Shown here piece after piece: positions 8,347-20,174 of a stretch of 64,000 nucleotides of DNA (positions are counted from its first letter, which is position 1; each line of letters starts with the position of its first letter). The stretch lies in the NCBI GenBank assembly GCA_025141675.1, contig CP081161.1, forward strand, positions 1,028,001-1,092,000, written 5' to 3'. Origin of the DNA: Rhodobacteraceae bacterium S2214 (GTDB lineage Bacteria > Pseudomonadota > Alphaproteobacteria > Rhodobacterales > Rhodobacteraceae). A program made the position numbers and the translations under genes. Below the pieces are notes generated by a model. That model had not been told where the DNA came from, did no database searches, and saw nothing but the letters and a program-made list of their open reading frames with translations.

Positions 8347-8793
8347 CGGTGCTTTGATGTGCGATTTTGTGGGTTTGATCTCGCGCACCGTGACACGGAA
8401 CTTGACGCGGGCCGCAGTTTCCAACATGCTGGTGCGACAACGGCAGGGCACAAGAATGCCCTATTTGGTCTTGTGTTCTTTCCTCTCACATCATATCTGG
8501 GCGGTCTATGCGGGTTCGATTGATTCGAAGCCGCTTTTTCTGTCTTGCAATATGGAGCCTTCGAAACACCCTCTGATTGATTAAATCACAGCAGGGGAAG
8601 GCAAACTATTGTGCGGCGTCTGACTTGGAAAGCCCTTTTTTGTAAGGGTTTTCCAAGGCAGAGATATGGTCGAGTGCTGCGCAGTGGGTCGTGCGGCGAG
8701 AATGGACCATGTTTCACTGCTGTCTCGTATGGTTGCCCATGCTGTCGCCCAACTGCATGTGCCCCGTTGAGAATTTGAAAGGTGTCCAGACAC
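8347..8793 (+). promoter_or_regulatory. Long rpoB upstream region with a 14-bp hairpin
   Basis: This non-coding stretch has no convincing gene. A perfect-but-for-one-GT 14-bp stem (8624-8637 with 8644-8657, loop TTTTGT) lies 137 bp before the rpoB start. I found no clear sigma-70 promoter; the best pair is TTGTGT (8471-8476), 17 bp, TATCTG (8494-8499). The hairpin is well placed to be an RNase III-type processing site or attenuator that sets rpoBC level relative to the ribosomal genes; that role is inference. Confidence 0.5.
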
Positions 8794-11700
8794 ATGGCGC
8801 AAAGTTTCCTCGGTCAGAAACGTCTCCGTAAGTATTACGGCAAAATTCGCGAAGTTCTTGAAATGCCGAACCTCATCGAGGTTCAGAAATCTTCCTACGA
8901 CCTGTTCCTGCGTTCCGGCGACAGCGACACGCCGCTTGACGGCGAAGGCATCAAGGGTGTTTTCCAGTCGGTTTTCCCGATCAAGGATTTCAACGAAACT
9001 GCAGTTCTCGAGTTCGTGAAGTACGAACTGGAAAAGCCAAAGTACGACGTTGAAGAATGTCAGCAGCGCGACATGACCTATTCAGCACCGCTGAAGGTGA
9101 CACTGCGCCTGATCGTATTTGATGTGGACGAAGACACAGGCGCGAAGTCTGTGAAAGACATCAAAGAACAAGACGTATTCATGGGCGACATGCCTTTGAT
9201 GACGCCAAACGGCACCTTCGTTGTCAACGGCACAGAGCGTGTGATCGTTTCCCAGATGCACCGTTCACCGGGCGTATTCTTTGACCACGACAAGGGTAAA
9301 ACCCATTCTTCTGGTAAGCTGTTGTTCGCATGCCGGATCATTCCTTACCGTGGTTCATGGCTCGACTTTGAATTCGACGCGAAGGACCTCGTGTTCTGCC
9401 GTATCGACCGTCGTCGTAAATTGCCTGTCACAACGCTGCTCTATGCGCTTGGTTACGACCAAGAAGGCATCATGGACGCGTACTATAACACCGTCGATTA
9501 CAATCTCGACAAAAAGGGCCAGGCTTGGTCCACGAAGTTCTTCCCAGAGCGCGTGCGCGGCACCCGTCCTGCAGAAGATCTGGTCGATGCTGCAACTGGC
9601 GAAGTCATCGCAAAAGCGGGCGAAAAGGTTACGCCTCGTTCCGTGAAAAAGCTGATCGACGAAGGCAAAGTCACCGATCTGTTGGTCCCATTCAACAGCA
9701 TCGTCGGCAAATTTGTAGCCCGCGACATCATCAACGAAGAAACTGGTGCGATCTACGTTGAAGCAGGTGACGAACTGACAGTTGAAGTCGACAAAGACGG
9801 CGACGTCATCGGCGGTACATTGAAAGACCTCGTCGATGCAGGGATCACATCCTTGCCGATCCTCGACATCGATAACGTCAACGTGGGCGCGTACATGCGC
9901 AACACAATGGCTGGCGATAAGAACATGAACCGCGAAACCGCGCTCATGGATATCTACCGCGTCATGCGTCCGGGTGAACCACCGACCGTTGATGCAGCAT
10001 CCGCGCTGTTCGACACGTTGTTCTTCGATTCCGAACGCTATGACCTGTCAGCTGTTGGTCGTGTGAAAATGAACATGCGTCTTGATCTCGACGCAGAAGA
10101 CACAATGCGCACGCTGCGCAAGGACGACATTGTTGCTTGTATCAAAGCGCTTGTTGAACTGCGTGACGGCAAAGGCGACGTGGACGACATCGACCACCTC
10201 GGCAACCGTCGTGTCCGTTCTGTTGGCGAATTGATGGAAAACCAGTACCGTGTTGGCCTGCTTCGTATGGAGCGCGCGATCAAGGAACGTATGTCTTCCG
10301 TCGAAATCGACACAGTCATGCCGCAAGATCTGATCAACGCAAAACCTGCTGCTGCAGCCGTGCGTGAATTCTTCGGCTCTTCCCAGCTGTCCCAGTTCAT
10401 GGACCAAACAAACCCACTGTCGGAAGTCACGCACAAGCGTCGTCTGTCCGCGCTTGGGCCAGGTGGTTTGACACGTGAACGTGCCGGTTTTGAGGTACGT
10501 GACGTTCACGCCACGCACTACGGTCGTATGTGTCCGATTGAAACGCCGGAAGGGCCAAACATTGGTCTGATCAACTCACTCGCGACATTTGCGCGTGTGA
10601 ACAAATACGGCTTCATCGAAACACCATACCGCAAGGTCATCGACGGCAAGGTCACAGACGATGTGTCCTACATGTCCGCGACTGAAGAAATGCGTCACAC
10701 AGTGGCACAGGCCAACGCGGGTCTTTCCGAAGAAGGCGAGATCATCAATGAACTCGTGTCCACACGGAAAAACGGTGACTACACACTGTCCCCACGTGAA
10801 AACGTTGACCTGATCGACGTTTCGCCAAAGCAGTTGGTGTCCGTAGCGGCGTCCTTGATCCCATTCCTTGAAAACGACGATGCGAACCGGGCGCTGATGG
10901 GATCCAACATGCAACGTCAGGCGGTTCCACTGCTACAGGCAGAGGCACCACTTGTTGGTACGGGTATCGAAGAAGTTGTGGCACGGGATTCCGGCGCTGC
11001 GATCATGGCGAAACGTGCGGGTATCATCGACCAAGTTGATGCGCAGCGTATCGTTATCCGCGCGACTGAAGACCTCGGTCTGGGCGACGCGGGCGTAGAC
11101 ATCTACCGCATGCGTAAATTCCAACGCTCTAACCAAAACACCTGCATCAACCAGCGTCCGCTGGTGAAAGTGGGCGATAAGGTCACGAAGGGTCAGGTTG
11201 TTGCTGACGGTCCATCCACTGACATGGGTGAATTGGCTCTGGGTAAGAACGTGGTCGTCGCGTTTATGCCTTGGAACGGCTACAACTACGAAGACTCCAT
11301 CCTGATTTCCGAGCGCGTGACACGCGACGACGTCTTCACTTCGATCCACATCGAAGAATTTGAAGTCGCCGCCCGTGATACAAAGCTTGGGCCTGAAGAA
11401 ATCACCCGCGATATTCCAAACGTCGGTGAAGAAGCGCTGCGTAACCTCGATGAAGCCGGTATCGTTTATATCGGTGCGGAAGTTGGGCCTGCAGACATTC
11501 TGGTCGGTAAGATCACACCAAAAGGCGAAAGCCCGATGACACCGGAAGAAAAGCTTCTGCGCGCCATCTTTGGTGAAAAAGCATCCGATGTGCGTGACAC
11601 GTCCTTGCGTCTGCCACCGGGTGACTTCGGGACAATCGTTGAGGTCCGTGTGTTTAACCGCCACGGTATCGAAAAAGACGAACGTGCCCTGCAGATCGAG

Positions 11701-12933
11701 CGTGAAGAAGTTGAACGTCTTGCACGTGACCGTGACGATGAATTGGTCATCCTTGACCGGAACATCTACGCGCGTCTGCACGACATGATCCTCGGCAAGA
11801 AAGCTGTCAAAGGTCCAAAAGGGTTCAAAGCGAATTCCGAAGTGACTGAAGAAGCAATGGCTGAATTCGGTCGTGGTGCATGGTGGCAGTTCGCTCTCGA
11901 AGACGAAGGTGACGCACAGATCGTTGAAGCGCTGAACGAGCAATACGAAGCGCAAAAGCGCATGATGGATGCCCGTTTTGAAGACAAGGTCGAAAAAGTC
12001 CGTCGTGGGGATGACCTGCCGCCGGGCGTAATGAAGATGGTTAAGGTCTTCGTTGCGGTGAAGCGTAAGCTGCAGCCGGGCGATAAGATGGCCGGTCGTC
12101 ACGGGAACAAAGGTGTTATTTCCAAGGTCGTACCTATGGAAGACATGCCGTTCCTCGCAGATGGTACACCAGTCGATTTCTGTCTGAACCCGCTTGGCGT
12201 TCCTTCACGTATGAACGTTGGTCAGATCCTTGAAACACACATGGGTTGGGCCGCGCGCGGCCTGGGTATCCAAGTGGACGAAGCATTGGACGAATACCGC
12301 CGCTCTGGCGATATGACGCCTGTGCGCGACGCGATGAAGATCGTTTACGGTGACAACGTCTATGACGAAGGCATCGCTGATCTCGATCAGGACGATCTGC
12401 TCGAAATCGCCGGCAACGTCAAAAAGGGTGTGCCAATTGCGACGCCAGTCTTCGACGGTGCCAAAGAAGCAGACGTCAACGACGCCCTGACACGCGCTGG
12501 TTTCAGCACATCAGGTCAGTCGGTTCTGTTTGATGGCCGCACAGGTGAACAGTTTAGCCGTAAGGTCACAGTAGGCGTGAAATACCTGCTGAAACTGCAC
12601 CACTTGGTCGACGACAAGATCCACGCACGGTCCACAGGGCCATACTCCTTGGTCACGCAACAGCCGCTGGGTGGTAAAGCCCAGTTCGGTGGTCAGCGTT
12701 TCGGGGAAATGGAAGTCTGGGCACTGGAAGCATACGGCGCGGCATACACGCTGCAGGAGATGCTCACAGTCAAGTCGGATGACGTTGCAGGCCGTACGAA
12801 GGTCTACGAAAGCATCGTCAAAGGCGAAGATAACTTCGAAGCCGGCGTGCCAGAGTCGTTCAACGTGCTCGTGAAAGAAGTCCGGGGCCTCGGCCTCAAC
12901 ATGGAACTCCTGGATGCGGAGGATGAGGAGTAA
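8794..12933 (+). CDS. rpoB: DNA-directed RNA polymerase subunit beta
   Basis: 1379-aa beta subunit, full length for alphaproteobacteria. It starts [17 protein letters not shown]; the rifampicin-pocket segment [17 protein letters not shown] begins near residue 528 with wild-type residues, and [15 protein letters not shown] (near 1093) contributes to the active centre. The ATG at 8794 follows GAAAGGTG; an ATG 12 bp upstream would add only MSRH. It is followed by rpoC after 53 bp. Confidence 0.98.
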   Translation: MAQSFLGQKRLRKYYGKIREVLEMPNLIEVQKSSYDLFLRSGDSDTPLDGEGIKGVFQSVFPIKDFNETAVLEFVKYELEKPKYDVEECQQRDMTYSAPLKVTLRLIVFDVDEDTGAKSVKDIKEQDVFMGDMPLMTPNGTFVVNGTERVIVSQMHRSPGVFFDHDKGKTHSSGKLLFACRIIPYRGSWLDFEFDAKDLVFCRIDRRRKLPVTTLLYALGYDQEGIMDAYYNTVDYNLDKKGQAWSTKFFPERVRGTRPAEDLVDAATGEVIAKAGEKVTPRSVKKLIDEGKVTDLLVPFNSIVGKFVARDIINEETGAIYVEAGDELTVEVDKDGDVIGGTLKDLVDAGITSLPILDIDNVNVGAYMRNTMAGDKNMNRETALMDIYRVMRPGEPPTVDAASALFDTLFFDSERYDLSAVGRVKMNMRLDLDAEDTMRTLRKDDIVACIKALVELRDGKGDVDDIDHLGNRRVRSVGELMENQYRVGLLRMERAIKERMSSVEIDTVMPQDLINAKPAAAAVREFFGSSQLSQFMDQTNPLSEVTHKRRLSALGPGGLTRERAGFEVRDVHATHYGRMCPIETPEGPNIGLINSLATFARVNKYGFIETPYRKVIDGKVTDDVSYMSATEEMRHTVAQANAGLSEEGEIINELVSTRKNGDYTLSPRENVDLIDVSPKQLVSVAASLIPFLENDDANRALMGSNMQRQAVPLLQAEAPLVGTGIEEVVARDSGAAIMAKRAGIIDQVDAQRIVIRATEDLGLGDAGVDIYRMRKFQRSNQNTCINQRPLVKVGDKVTKGQVVADGPSTDMGELALGKNVVVAFMPWNGYNYEDSILISERVTRDDVFTSIHIEEFEVAARDTKLGPEEITRDIPNVGEEALRNLDEAGIVYIGAEVGPADILVGKITPKGESPMTPEEKLLRAIFGEKASDVRDTSLRLPPGDFGTIVEVRVFNRHGIEKDERALQIEREEVERLARDRDDELVILDRNIYARLHDMILGKKAVKGPKGFKANSEVTEEAMAEFGRGAWWQFALEDEGDAQIVEALNEQYEAQKRMMDARFEDKVEKVRRGDDLPPGVMKMVKVFVAVKRKLQPGDKMAGRHGNKGVISKVVPMEDMPFLADGTPVDFCLNPLGVPSRMNVGQILETHMGWAARGLGIQVDEALDEYRRSGDMTPVRDAMKIVYGDNVYDEGIADLDQDDLLEIAGNVKKGVPIATPVFDGAKEADVNDALTRAGFSTSGQSVLFDGRTGEQFSRKVTVGVKYLLKLHHLVDDKIHARSTGPYSLVTQQPLGGKAQFGGQRFGEMEVWALEAYGAAYTLQEMLTVKSDDVAGRTKVYESIVKGEDNFEAGVPESFNVLVKEVRGLGLNMELLDAEDEE

Positions 12934-12986
12934 GGCCCCGGCCTTACTTCCCCTCACCCTAACGCGCCCTATTCAAGGAATTGAAA

Positions 12987-15900
12987 ATGAACCAGGAACT
13001 GACAAATAACCCGTTTAACCCGCTCACACCGGCGAAAACGTTTGACGAAATCAAGGTCTCTTTGGCCTCACCAGAACGGATTCTGTCGTGGTCCTTTGGT
13101 GAGATCAAAAAGCCGGAAACCATCAACTACCGGACGTTCAAGCCCGAGCGTGACGGTCTGTTCTGTGCGCGTATCTTTGGCCCGATCAAGGATTACGAAT
13201 GCCTGTGCGGTAAATATAAGCGCATGAAATATCGCGGCGTTGTCTGCGAGAAATGTGGTGTTGAAGTAACGCTTCAAAAAGTACGTCGCGAACGGATGGG
13301 CCACATCGAATTGGCAGCACCTGTTGCACACATCTGGTTCCTCAAGTCGCTTCCATCCCGGATCGGCCTGATGCTGGACATGACCCTGCGCGATCTGGAA
13401 CGTATCCTGTACTTCGAAAACTACGTTGTGATCGAACCGGGCCTGACCGACCTCACTTACGGTCAGCTGATGACCGAAGAAGAGTTCAACGACGCGCAAG
13501 ACGTCTACGGCATGGACGCGTTCCAAGCTAACATCGGCGCCGAAGCGATCCGCGAAATGCTGTCTCAGATCGACCTCGAAGGCGAAGCTGAACAGCTGCG
13601 TGCTGACCTGAAAGAAGCCACAGGCGAATTGAAGCCGAAGAAGATCATCAAGCGTTTGAAGATCGTCGAAAGCTTCATCGAATCCGGCAACCGCCCGGAA
13701 TGGATGGTTCTGACCGTGATCCCTGTGATCCCGCCAGAATTGCGCCCACTGGTGCCACTGGATGGCGGCCGTTTCGCGACGTCCGACCTCAACGACCTGT
13801 ACCGCCGTGTGATCAACCGGAACAACCGTTTGAAGCGTCTGATCGAACTGCGCGCGCCTGACATCATCGTCCGTAACGAAAAGCGGATGTTGCAGGAATC
13901 TGTTGATGCGTTGTTCGACAACGGTCGTCGCGGTCGTGTCATCACTGGTGCGAACAAGCGTCCATTGAAATCCCTCAGCGACATGCTGAAGGGGAAACAA
14001 GGTCGTTTCCGTCAAAACCTTTTGGGTAAGCGCGTCGACTTCTCTGGCCGTTCGGTCATTGTGACGGGTCCGGAACTGAAACTGCACCAGTGTGGTCTTC
14101 CTAAGAAGATGGCGCTCGAGCTGTTCAAACCGTTCATCTACTCGCGTCTTGAAGCCAAAGGCCTGTCTTCCACAGTGAAGCAAGCCAAGAAATTGGTCGA
14201 AAAAGAACGCCCAGAAGTGTGGGATATCCTCGACGAGGTCATCCGCGAACACCCTGTCATGCTGAACCGTGCGCCTACATTGCACCGTCTTGGTATTCAG
14301 GCGTTCGAACCGGTTCTGATCGAAGGTAAAGCGATCCAGCTGCACCCGCTCGTTTGTTCTGCGTTCAACGCTGACTTCGACGGCGACCAAATGGCGGTTC
14401 ACGTTCCATTGTCATTGGAAGCACAGCTTGAAGCACGTGTTCTGATGATGTCCACGAACAACGTTCTGTCACCGTCCAACGGTGCACCGATCATCGTGCC
14501 ATCACAGGATATGATCTTGGGCCTGTACTACACCACAATCATGCGTGAAGGCATGGTCGGTGAAGGCATGATCTTCTCGGACATCGAAGAAGTAGAGCAC
14601 GCGTTGACGGCTGGTGAAGTTCACCTGCACGCCAAAATCCACGCACGTATGCCGCAGATCGACAACGAAGGTAACGAAGTCATGGAGCGGTTCGAAACCA
14701 CTCCGGGTCGTCTGCGCCTTGGTGCCTTGCTGCCACTGAACGCGAAAGCACCTTTTGCTCTCGTGAACCGTCTTCTGCGGAAGAAAGAAGTGCAGCAGAT
14801 CATTGATACGGTCTACCGCTACTGTGGTCAGAAAGAATCCGTGATCTTCTGTGACCACATCATGACGATGGGTTTCCGCGAAGCGTTTAAGGCTGGTATT
14901 TCGTTCGGTAAGGACGACATGGTTGTGCCTGACACGAAATGGGAACTGGTTGGCGAAACACGTGACCTCGTAAAAGACTTCGAACAGCAGTACATGGACG
15001 GCCTGATCACTCAGGGTGAAAAGTACAACAAAGTTGTCGATGCTTGGTCAAAAGCCAACGACAAAGTCACTGACGCGATGATGGACACGATTGGTACAAC
15101 ACCAATCATGGAAAATGGATCTGAAGGTGAACCAAACTCGGTTTACATGATGGCCCACTCCGGTGCCCGTGGTTCGGTTACACAGATGAAACAGCTGGGC
15201 GGGATGCGCGGCTTGATGGCTAAGCCAAATGGCGAAATCATCGAGACACCAATCATCTCGAACTTTAAAGAAGGTCTGACCGTTCTCGAGTACTTTAACT
15301 CGACACACGGTGCTCGTAAGGGTCTGTCAGATACGGCTTTGAAAACAGCGAACTCTGGTTACCTGACACGTCGTTTGGTCGACGTGGCGCAAGACTGTAT
15401 CGTCCGTGAAATCGACTGTGGCACCGAAATGGCCATCACAGCCGAACCAGCGGTTAACGACGGTGAAGTGATTGCATCGCTTGCAGAACGCGTCCTTGGC
15501 CGTGTGTCTGCGGATGACGTGATCAAACCGGGCACTGACGAGGTGATCGTTGCTGCCGGTGAACTCATCGACGAACGTACATCTGACCTGATCGACGTGG
15601 CTGGCATTTCCAAAATGCGCATCCGTTCACCACTGACATGTGAGGCCGAAGACGGCGTCTGTGCCATGTGTTACGGACGTGACCTTGCCCGTGGTACACG
15701 CGTTAACATCGGTGAGGCCGTCGGCATCATCGCGGCGCAGTCCATTGGTGAACCTGGTACACAGCTGACGATGCGGACATTCCACATCGGCGGCGTTGCG
15801 CAAGGTGGTCAGCAGTCCTTCCAAGAGGCATCCCAGCCGGGTAAAATCCGTTTCGACAATGCAAGCTTGCTGGAAAACACAGCTGGTGAGATGGTCGTGA

Positions 15901-17243
15901 TGGGCCGGAACATGGTTCTGTCGATTGAAGACAGCGAAGGTACTGAACTGTCCAAGCACAAGGTTGGCTACGGTTCCAAGGTCTTCGTCAAAGAAGGTCA
16001 GGACATTCTGCGCGGCGACAAGCTGTTTGAATGGGATCCGTTCACACTGCCAATCATCGCTGAGAAATCAGGTACTGCGCGTCACGTTGACCTCGTTAAC
16101 GGTATCGCAGTGCGTGAAGAAACCGATGACGCGACAGGTATGACACAGAAGATCGTGACAGACTGGCGTGCGGCTCCGAAAGGTAATGAACTTGCACCTA
16201 AGATCATTGTTGTCGGTGCTGACGGTGAACCTGCTCTGAAAGACGACGGTAACCCAGTATCTTACGGCATGTCCGTTGATGCGGTTCTGTCTGTCGAAGA
16301 CGGTCAGGAAATCTCTGCTGGTGACGTTCTTGCGCGTATTCCGCGTGAAGGTGCGAAGACCAAGGACATTACCGGTGGTCTGCCACGGGTTGCGGAATTG
16401 TTCGAAGCACGTCGTCCGAAAGATCACGCGATCATCGCCGAAATCGATGGTTATGTGCGCTTCGGGAAAGACTACAAGAACAAGCGCCGCATCGCGATTG
16501 AATCAGCCGATGATGCAGACGTGAAGGTCGAATACATGGTGCCGAAGGGTAAGCACATTCCAGTTGTGGAAGGTGACTTTGTCCAGAAGGGCGATTACAT
16601 CATGGACGGTAACCCAGCGCCGCACGATATTCTTGCGGTTATGGGCGTCGAAGCCTTGGCTGACTACATGATCGACGAAGTTCAGGACGTTTACCGTCTG
16701 CAGGGCGTTAAGATCAACGATAAGCACATCGAAGTCATCGTGCGTCAGATGCTCCAGAAATGGGAAATCCAAGACAGCGGCGACACAGTTCTGCTCAAGG
16801 GCGAAACTGTCGATAAGGCTGAATTCGATGAAGCCAACGCCAAAGCGCTGAAGCGTGGCGACCGCGTTGCAACGGGCGAGCCGATCCTCTTGGGGATCAC
16901 CAAAGCGTCCTTGCAGACACGTTCGTTCATCTCTGCGGCGTCGTTCCAAGAAACAACGCGGGTTCTGACAGAGTCTTCTGTTCAGGGTAAGCGCGACAAA
17001 CTGGTCGGCCTCAAAGAGAACGTCATCGTGGGTCGTCTGATCCCAGCGGGTACAGGTGGGGCAACCCAGCGCGTCCGCAAGATCGCGACAGACCGTGATA
17101 ACGTAGTGATCGAAGCGCGTCGTGACGAAGCTGAACAAGCCGCGGCATTGGCTGCACCGTCCGCAATGGACGTCGCTGACGATGTTGTTGGTGGTGATGT
17201 CTTCGATACGATCATCGAGGAAACACCGGATAGCCGCGATTAA
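12987..17243 (+). CDS. rpoC: DNA-directed RNA polymerase subunit beta'
   Basis: 1418-aa beta' subunit. The N-terminal zinc ribbon [13 protein letters not shown]...CEKCG is at about residues 72-90, the catalytic Mg-binding [12 protein letters not shown] at about 460-471, and the second zinc site includes [15 protein letters not shown] near 886. The ATG at 12987 has AAGGAA 6 nt upstream; a TTG at 12981 is too close to that site. The gene ends with an Ala/Asp-rich tail and a strong terminator follows. Confidence 0.98.
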   Translation: MNQELTNNPFNPLTPAKTFDEIKVSLASPERILSWSFGEIKKPETINYRTFKPERDGLFCARIFGPIKDYECLCGKYKRMKYRGVVCEKCGVEVTLQKVRRERMGHIELAAPVAHIWFLKSLPSRIGLMLDMTLRDLERILYFENYVVIEPGLTDLTYGQLMTEEEFNDAQDVYGMDAFQANIGAEAIREMLSQIDLEGEAEQLRADLKEATGELKPKKIIKRLKIVESFIESGNRPEWMVLTVIPVIPPELRPLVPLDGGRFATSDLNDLYRRVINRNNRLKRLIELRAPDIIVRNEKRMLQESVDALFDNGRRGRVITGANKRPLKSLSDMLKGKQGRFRQNLLGKRVDFSGRSVIVTGPELKLHQCGLPKKMALELFKPFIYSRLEAKGLSSTVKQAKKLVEKERPEVWDILDEVIREHPVMLNRAPTLHRLGIQAFEPVLIEGKAIQLHPLVCSAFNADFDGDQMAVHVPLSLEAQLEARVLMMSTNNVLSPSNGAPIIVPSQDMILGLYYTTIMREGMVGEGMIFSDIEEVEHALTAGEVHLHAKIHARMPQIDNEGNEVMERFETTPGRLRLGALLPLNAKAPFALVNRLLRKKEVQQIIDTVYRYCGQKESVIFCDHIMTMGFREAFKAGISFGKDDMVVPDTKWELVGETRDLVKDFEQQYMDGLITQGEKYNKVVDAWSKANDKVTDAMMDTIGTTPIMENGSEGEPNSVYMMAHSGARGSVTQMKQLGGMRGLMAKPNGEIIETPIISNFKEGLTVLEYFNSTHGARKGLSDTALKTANSGYLTRRLVDVAQDCIVREIDCGTEMAITAEPAVNDGEVIASLAERVLGRVSADDVIKPGTDEVIVAAGELIDERTSDLIDVAGISKMRIRSPLTCEAEDGVCAMCYGRDLARGTRVNIGEAVGIIAAQSIGEPGTQLTMRTFHIGGVAQGGQQSFQEASQPGKIRFDNASLLENTAGEMVVMGRNMVLSIEDSEGTELSKHKVGYGSKVFVKEGQDILRGDKLFEWDPFTLPIIAEKSGTARHVDLVNGIAVREETDDATGMTQKIVTDWRAAPKGNELAPKIIVVGADGEPALKDDGNPVSYGMSVDAVLSVEDGQEISAGDVLARIPREGAKTKDITGGLPRVAELFEARRPKDHAIIAEIDGYVRFGKDYKNKRRIAIESADDADVKVEYMVPKGKHIPVVEGDFVQKGDYIMDGNPAPHDILAVMGVEALADYMIDEVQDVYRLQGVKINDKHIEVIVRQMLQKWEIQDSGDTVLLKGETVDKAEFDEANAKALKRGDRVATGEPILLGITKASLQTRSFISAASFQETTRVLTESSVQGKRDKLVGLKENVIVGRLIPAGTGGATQRVRKIATDRDNVVIEARRDEAEQAAALAAPSAMDVADDVVGGDVFDTIIEETPDSRD

Positions 17244-17270
17244 TCTGACCTGTCAGACGAAATGATTGAA

Positions 17271-17306
17271 AAGGCCCCCGCAGGACACTGCGGGGGCCTT
17301 TTTCTT
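17271..17306 (+). terminator. Intrinsic terminator of rpoBC
   Basis: 13-bp perfect stem (17271-17283 with 17288-17300), GACA loop, then TTTTTCTTT. Confidence 0.95.
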
Positions 17307-17489
17307 TGATCGCAGCTTGCTGCACTGCATCTGGACGAGCTGGCTCTTTGGCGGCGTATCACACGCAACAGCCTAAAATTTAACCAGTTGGTCAGGTTCT
17401 CCCGACTTGATTGGTTAATGCACGTGTCCTAGCGTCAATCTCACGCGACATTATCGCAAAATTTGACACGCCGATTTGAAAGAAAACAT

Positions 17490-18476
17490 ATGTCCATTCG
17501 AAAAATGGCACACCCTTTTGCCGCTCCGCAGGACGGTGTTGCACTCATCCATTTGATCATCACAACCATTATGTATTTTGGTTCAATCGTTCTTGGGACC
17601 GTCTATTTTGGCAATTTCCCGATCATGGCGCTTGCAATCATCCTATTCACGGGCGGCGGCATCCGCTTCTTTGGCGCCCAACATGACTGTGGGCACGCGG
17701 CGCATTTCAGCAACCGTACTGTCAACACAGTTGTTGGTGTCATCCTTGGCGCGTTCACGGCGCATCCGTTTTTCGCGATGCGGCATAATCATAACCTCCA
17801 CCACCGCCACATCGGCAACCTTGATGAACGCGACGCGCATGAGGTTCTGACGTGGACCGTGGCAGAATATCAGGCCGCCGGTTTTTGGGGAAAACTGTAT
17901 TACCGGACGTACCGGTCCGCTCCAGTGATCTATTTCATCGGCCCCGTGTTCATTTTTTTCATCCGCTACCGCATTCCGAAGAACGTCACGAAAACGGGCT
18001 GGACCGATGTCGTGACCCAAAATGCCCTGATGTGTGGGCTGTGGGCCATCATCTACTTTGTCGGTGGCGAAACGGCGTTCTTGTTCTTCGTGATCGCGAA
18101 CGTGTTTGCGTGCTGCTTCGGGACCTTCATGGTTTACGCAGGGCATAATTTCGAAGACGCTTATTGGGAACATGAAGGTGGTGTCGACTTTGAAGAAGCA
18201 TCGCTCAAAGGATCAAGCGTGCTTGATTTTGGCCCGATCTTTCACTTTCTCACCTACAACTTTGCCTTCCACGACCTGCACCATCTGTACGTGAAAATTC
18301 CGGCCTATCGATTGAAGGCCTGCCACGAAGCATTGGTCGATGTCTTGCAGCCAACCCGTATGGGCTGGGGCGAAGCAATCGCCTGCGTAAAATGGAAATT
18401 GTGGGACGAAGACGCCAAACGCATGGTCCGCTTTTCGGACGTCAAAGAACCGGTCGCCCTGCAACCTGCTGAATAA
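17490..18476 (+). CDS. Membrane fatty acid desaturase family protein
   Basis: 328-aa integral membrane di-iron desaturase. All three histidine boxes are present: H65-DCG-H69, H101-NL-HH105 (within HNHNLHHRH) and H261-DL-HH265. Hydrophobic segments lie at about 21-60, 78-95, 140-165 and 185-225, the usual four-helix topology with cytosolic His boxes. The family inserts double bonds in membrane acyl chains; related hydroxylases share the boxes, so the exact substrate is not set by sequence. The ATG at 17490 has GAAAG upstream; a TTG at 17463 is less likely. It is probably read from its own promoter after the rpoC terminator. Confidence 0.88.
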   Translation: MSIRKMAHPFAAPQDGVALIHLIITTIMYFGSIVLGTVYFGNFPIMALAIILFTGGGIRFFGAQHDCGHAAHFSNRTVNTVVGVILGAFTAHPFFAMRHNHNLHHRHIGNLDERDAHEVLTWTVAEYQAAGFWGKLYYRTYRSAPVIYFIGPVFIFFIRYRIPKNVTKTGWTDVVTQNALMCGLWAIIYFVGGETAFLFFVIANVFACCFGTFMVYAGHNFEDAYWEHEGGVDFEEASLKGSSVLDFGPIFHFLTYNFAFHDLHHLYVKIPAYRLKACHEALVDVLQPTRMGWGEAIACVKWKLWDEDAKRMVRFSDVKEPVALQPAE

Positions 18477-18513
18477 TCTGGCGCAGGGAAACGGACGCTG
18501 CTACGGCTGATCC

Positions 18514-19419
18514 ATGGCCATTTTGACAGACAACATGCGCGGCGCACTTTTCATGATGGGGTCCATGACGGCCTTCACCGTGAACGATGCCTTTATGAAA
18601 TCAGTTTCGACTGACTTGCCGCTGATGCAGTCTATTTTCCTGCGTGGGGTGATCGTCTTGCCGCTGCTGATCCTGCTGTGTAAATCCATGGGCCAGCTGC
18701 GTTTTGACCTAAGCCGCCGGGACTGGACCTTGGTTTTGATCCGCACCGTTGCGGAAATGGCCGGCGCGTTCTTGTTCATCAAAGCTTTGTTCAACATGCC
18801 TTTGGCGAACGTCAGCGCGATCCTGCAGGCCTTGCCGTTGACCGTTAGTTTGGCCGCGGCGCTGTTCTTTCAAGAACCGCTTGGGTGGCGTCGGATTACT
18901 GCGATTATTGTGGGATTCGCAGGTGTTCTCCTGATCGTCAGGCCGGGTGGGGCGGATTTCAACGTCTATTCGATCTATGCCATCGCAGCCGTTCTGATCG
19001 TAACCGTCCGCGATCTGGCTGCGCGACGCATGTCGCGCGACGTTCCTTCGACGCTTGCGGCTGTTGTGGCCGCGATCGGGGTGACTGTGATGGCCGCGAT
19101 TGGTTTGCTGACGGAAACATGGGTGCCGGTCACGGTTCCACATGTCGGGTTCTTAACGGGTGCTGCGGTCTTCATCATCGGGGGCTACGTCTTTTCCGTC
19201 GCTGCCATGCGCGTCGGCGAAATCGGCTTCGTCGCGCCGTTCCGATACACGAGCCTTCTGGTCGCGTTGATCCTAGGATTTCTAGTGTTCGGGGAAATCC
19301 CTAAGGCGCTGACATTCCTTGGGGCAGGCATCGTCGTCGCGATGGGACTTTTCACATTGTATCGCGAACGACGCGTGAAACGGCGACTGGCCCGCCAAAT
19401 GGCAAGCCAGTCTCAGTAA
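18514..19419 (+). CDS. EamA/DMT-family transporter
   Basis: 301 aa with ten predicted membrane helices in two EamA repeats, for example MGSMTAFTVNDAFMKSV at the first helix and PFRYTSLLVALILGFLVFGE near the end, followed by a basic tail. Drug/metabolite transporters of this type export amino acids, metabolites or drugs; the substrate is unknown. It starts 37 bp after the desaturase and may be cotranscribed. Its stop is 1 bp from the convergent lipoprotein gene. Confidence 0.9.
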   Translation: MAILTDNMRGALFMMGSMTAFTVNDAFMKSVSTDLPLMQSIFLRGVIVLPLLILLCKSMGQLRFDLSRRDWTLVLIRTVAEMAGAFLFIKALFNMPLANVSAILQALPLTVSLAAALFFQEPLGWRRITAIIVGFAGVLLIVRPGGADFNVYSIYAIAAVLIVTVRDLAARRMSRDVPSTLAAVVAAIGVTVMAAIGLLTETWVPVTVPHVGFLTGAAVFIIGGYVFSVAAMRVGEIGFVAPFRYTSLLVALILGFLVFGEIPKALTFLGAGIVVAMGLFTLYRERRVKRRLARQMASQSQ

Positions 19420-19420
19420 T

Positions 19421-20047
19421 TTACTGGCGTTCGCCGAAGAATTTACCAGTTCCTGTCAGCGTCACGTCATAGTCATCGGATGCGGACCCTGTTGTGCCAC
19501 CGGAAACATCGCCGACAATTGTGTCGCCGTCGTCAAAATCGGTGACAAAATCGCCGCGCAGATCAAGTGACCAGGTGCTTGTCTGTTCCACCAAAACATC
19601 GTCCAGAACAGCATCCAAGACGCCTGTCGCGGTTGCCTCGATCCGGCCGTCCCGTGCGTCGCCGCGTACCGTCAATTCGCCACCGAATTCTTGGTCTTCG
19701 AAACCGTCGTCATTATCGTCGAACAGGTTAATCTGGGAAATCGTGCCATCGATCCCACCACTGCCTTCGCGTCCTGCCGTTGCCGAAATATCGACGCCCA
19801 TCTCAAGAAGGCCAAGGATACTGTAATCGTCTTCACCGTTGACGATTGCATCGCTGCGGACGTGCCCTTCGTATGTGGCGGACCCTGTGGGGATGTCCGT
19901 CGCTGCGGTGAAATCGAGCCTGCTTGCGCGAACATCATCGGCGCTTAGCGCGGTCAGGTCAGAACGGCTGAGCGTGTTTTCATTTGGTAGCTCGCAGGCG
20001 GCAAGCCCGGCGATGGCGAAAAACGGTAAGGCAAATTTATAAGTCAT
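19421..20047 (-). CDS. Outer-membrane-type lipoprotein, TbpB-like beta-barrel pattern (paralogue 1)
   Basis: 208 aa with a lipobox LAAC (Cys18) after a hydrophobic signal. The mature part is Gly/Asp-rich and beta-patterned, with GSATYEGHVRSDAIV, a GGELTVRGDARDGRIEATATG segment and a C-terminal DYDVTLTGTGKFFGERQ. This layout resembles the handle/barrel domain found in transferrin-binding-protein-like lipoproteins, but no iron-binding role can be inferred. It is clearly paralogous to the next gene on the same strand. A 13-bp palindrome shared with that paralogue lies 65 bp upstream of the start. Confidence 0.75.
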   Translation of the reverse strand: MTYKFALPFFAIAGLAACELPNENTLSRSDLTALSADDVRASRLDFTAATDIPTGSATYEGHVRSDAIVNGEDDYSILGLLEMGVDISATAGREGSGGIDGTISQINLFDDNDDGFEDQEFGGELTVRGDARDGRIEATATGVLDAVLDDVLVEQTSTWSLDLRGDFVTDFDDGDTIVGDVSGGTTGSASDDYDVTLTGTGKFFGERQ

Positions 20048-20112
20048 CTGTAATGGATCCTATGTTTGAAATGGCAGCAGCGGACACCCTGCAAAGTGAT
20101 TGCAGGGCTTAT

Positions 20113-20125
20113 GATATTCAATATC
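20113..20125. promoter_or_regulatory. Palindrome GATATTCAATATC upstream of lipoprotein paralogue 1
   Basis: 6-bp arms around a central base. The identical 13-mer occurs at 20903-20915 upstream of the paralogue, at a similar distance from its start. It is an operator candidate; the binding factor is unknown. Confidence 0.45.
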
Positions 20126-20174
20126 AACGGGTCGGGACAGGTCGGGAAATGCTGACCATGCGAAATCCCGCCTG

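Noticed and set aside
10933..12102. Long open frame (389 codons) antisense to rpoB.
   Set aside because: It mirrors the codon bias of rpoB, lacks a ribosome-binding site and encodes no recognisable domain.
13068..14402. Long open frame (444 codons) antisense to rpoC.
   Set aside because: Same reasons: it is the complement of a conserved gene, with low-complexity His/Gln/Phe composition.
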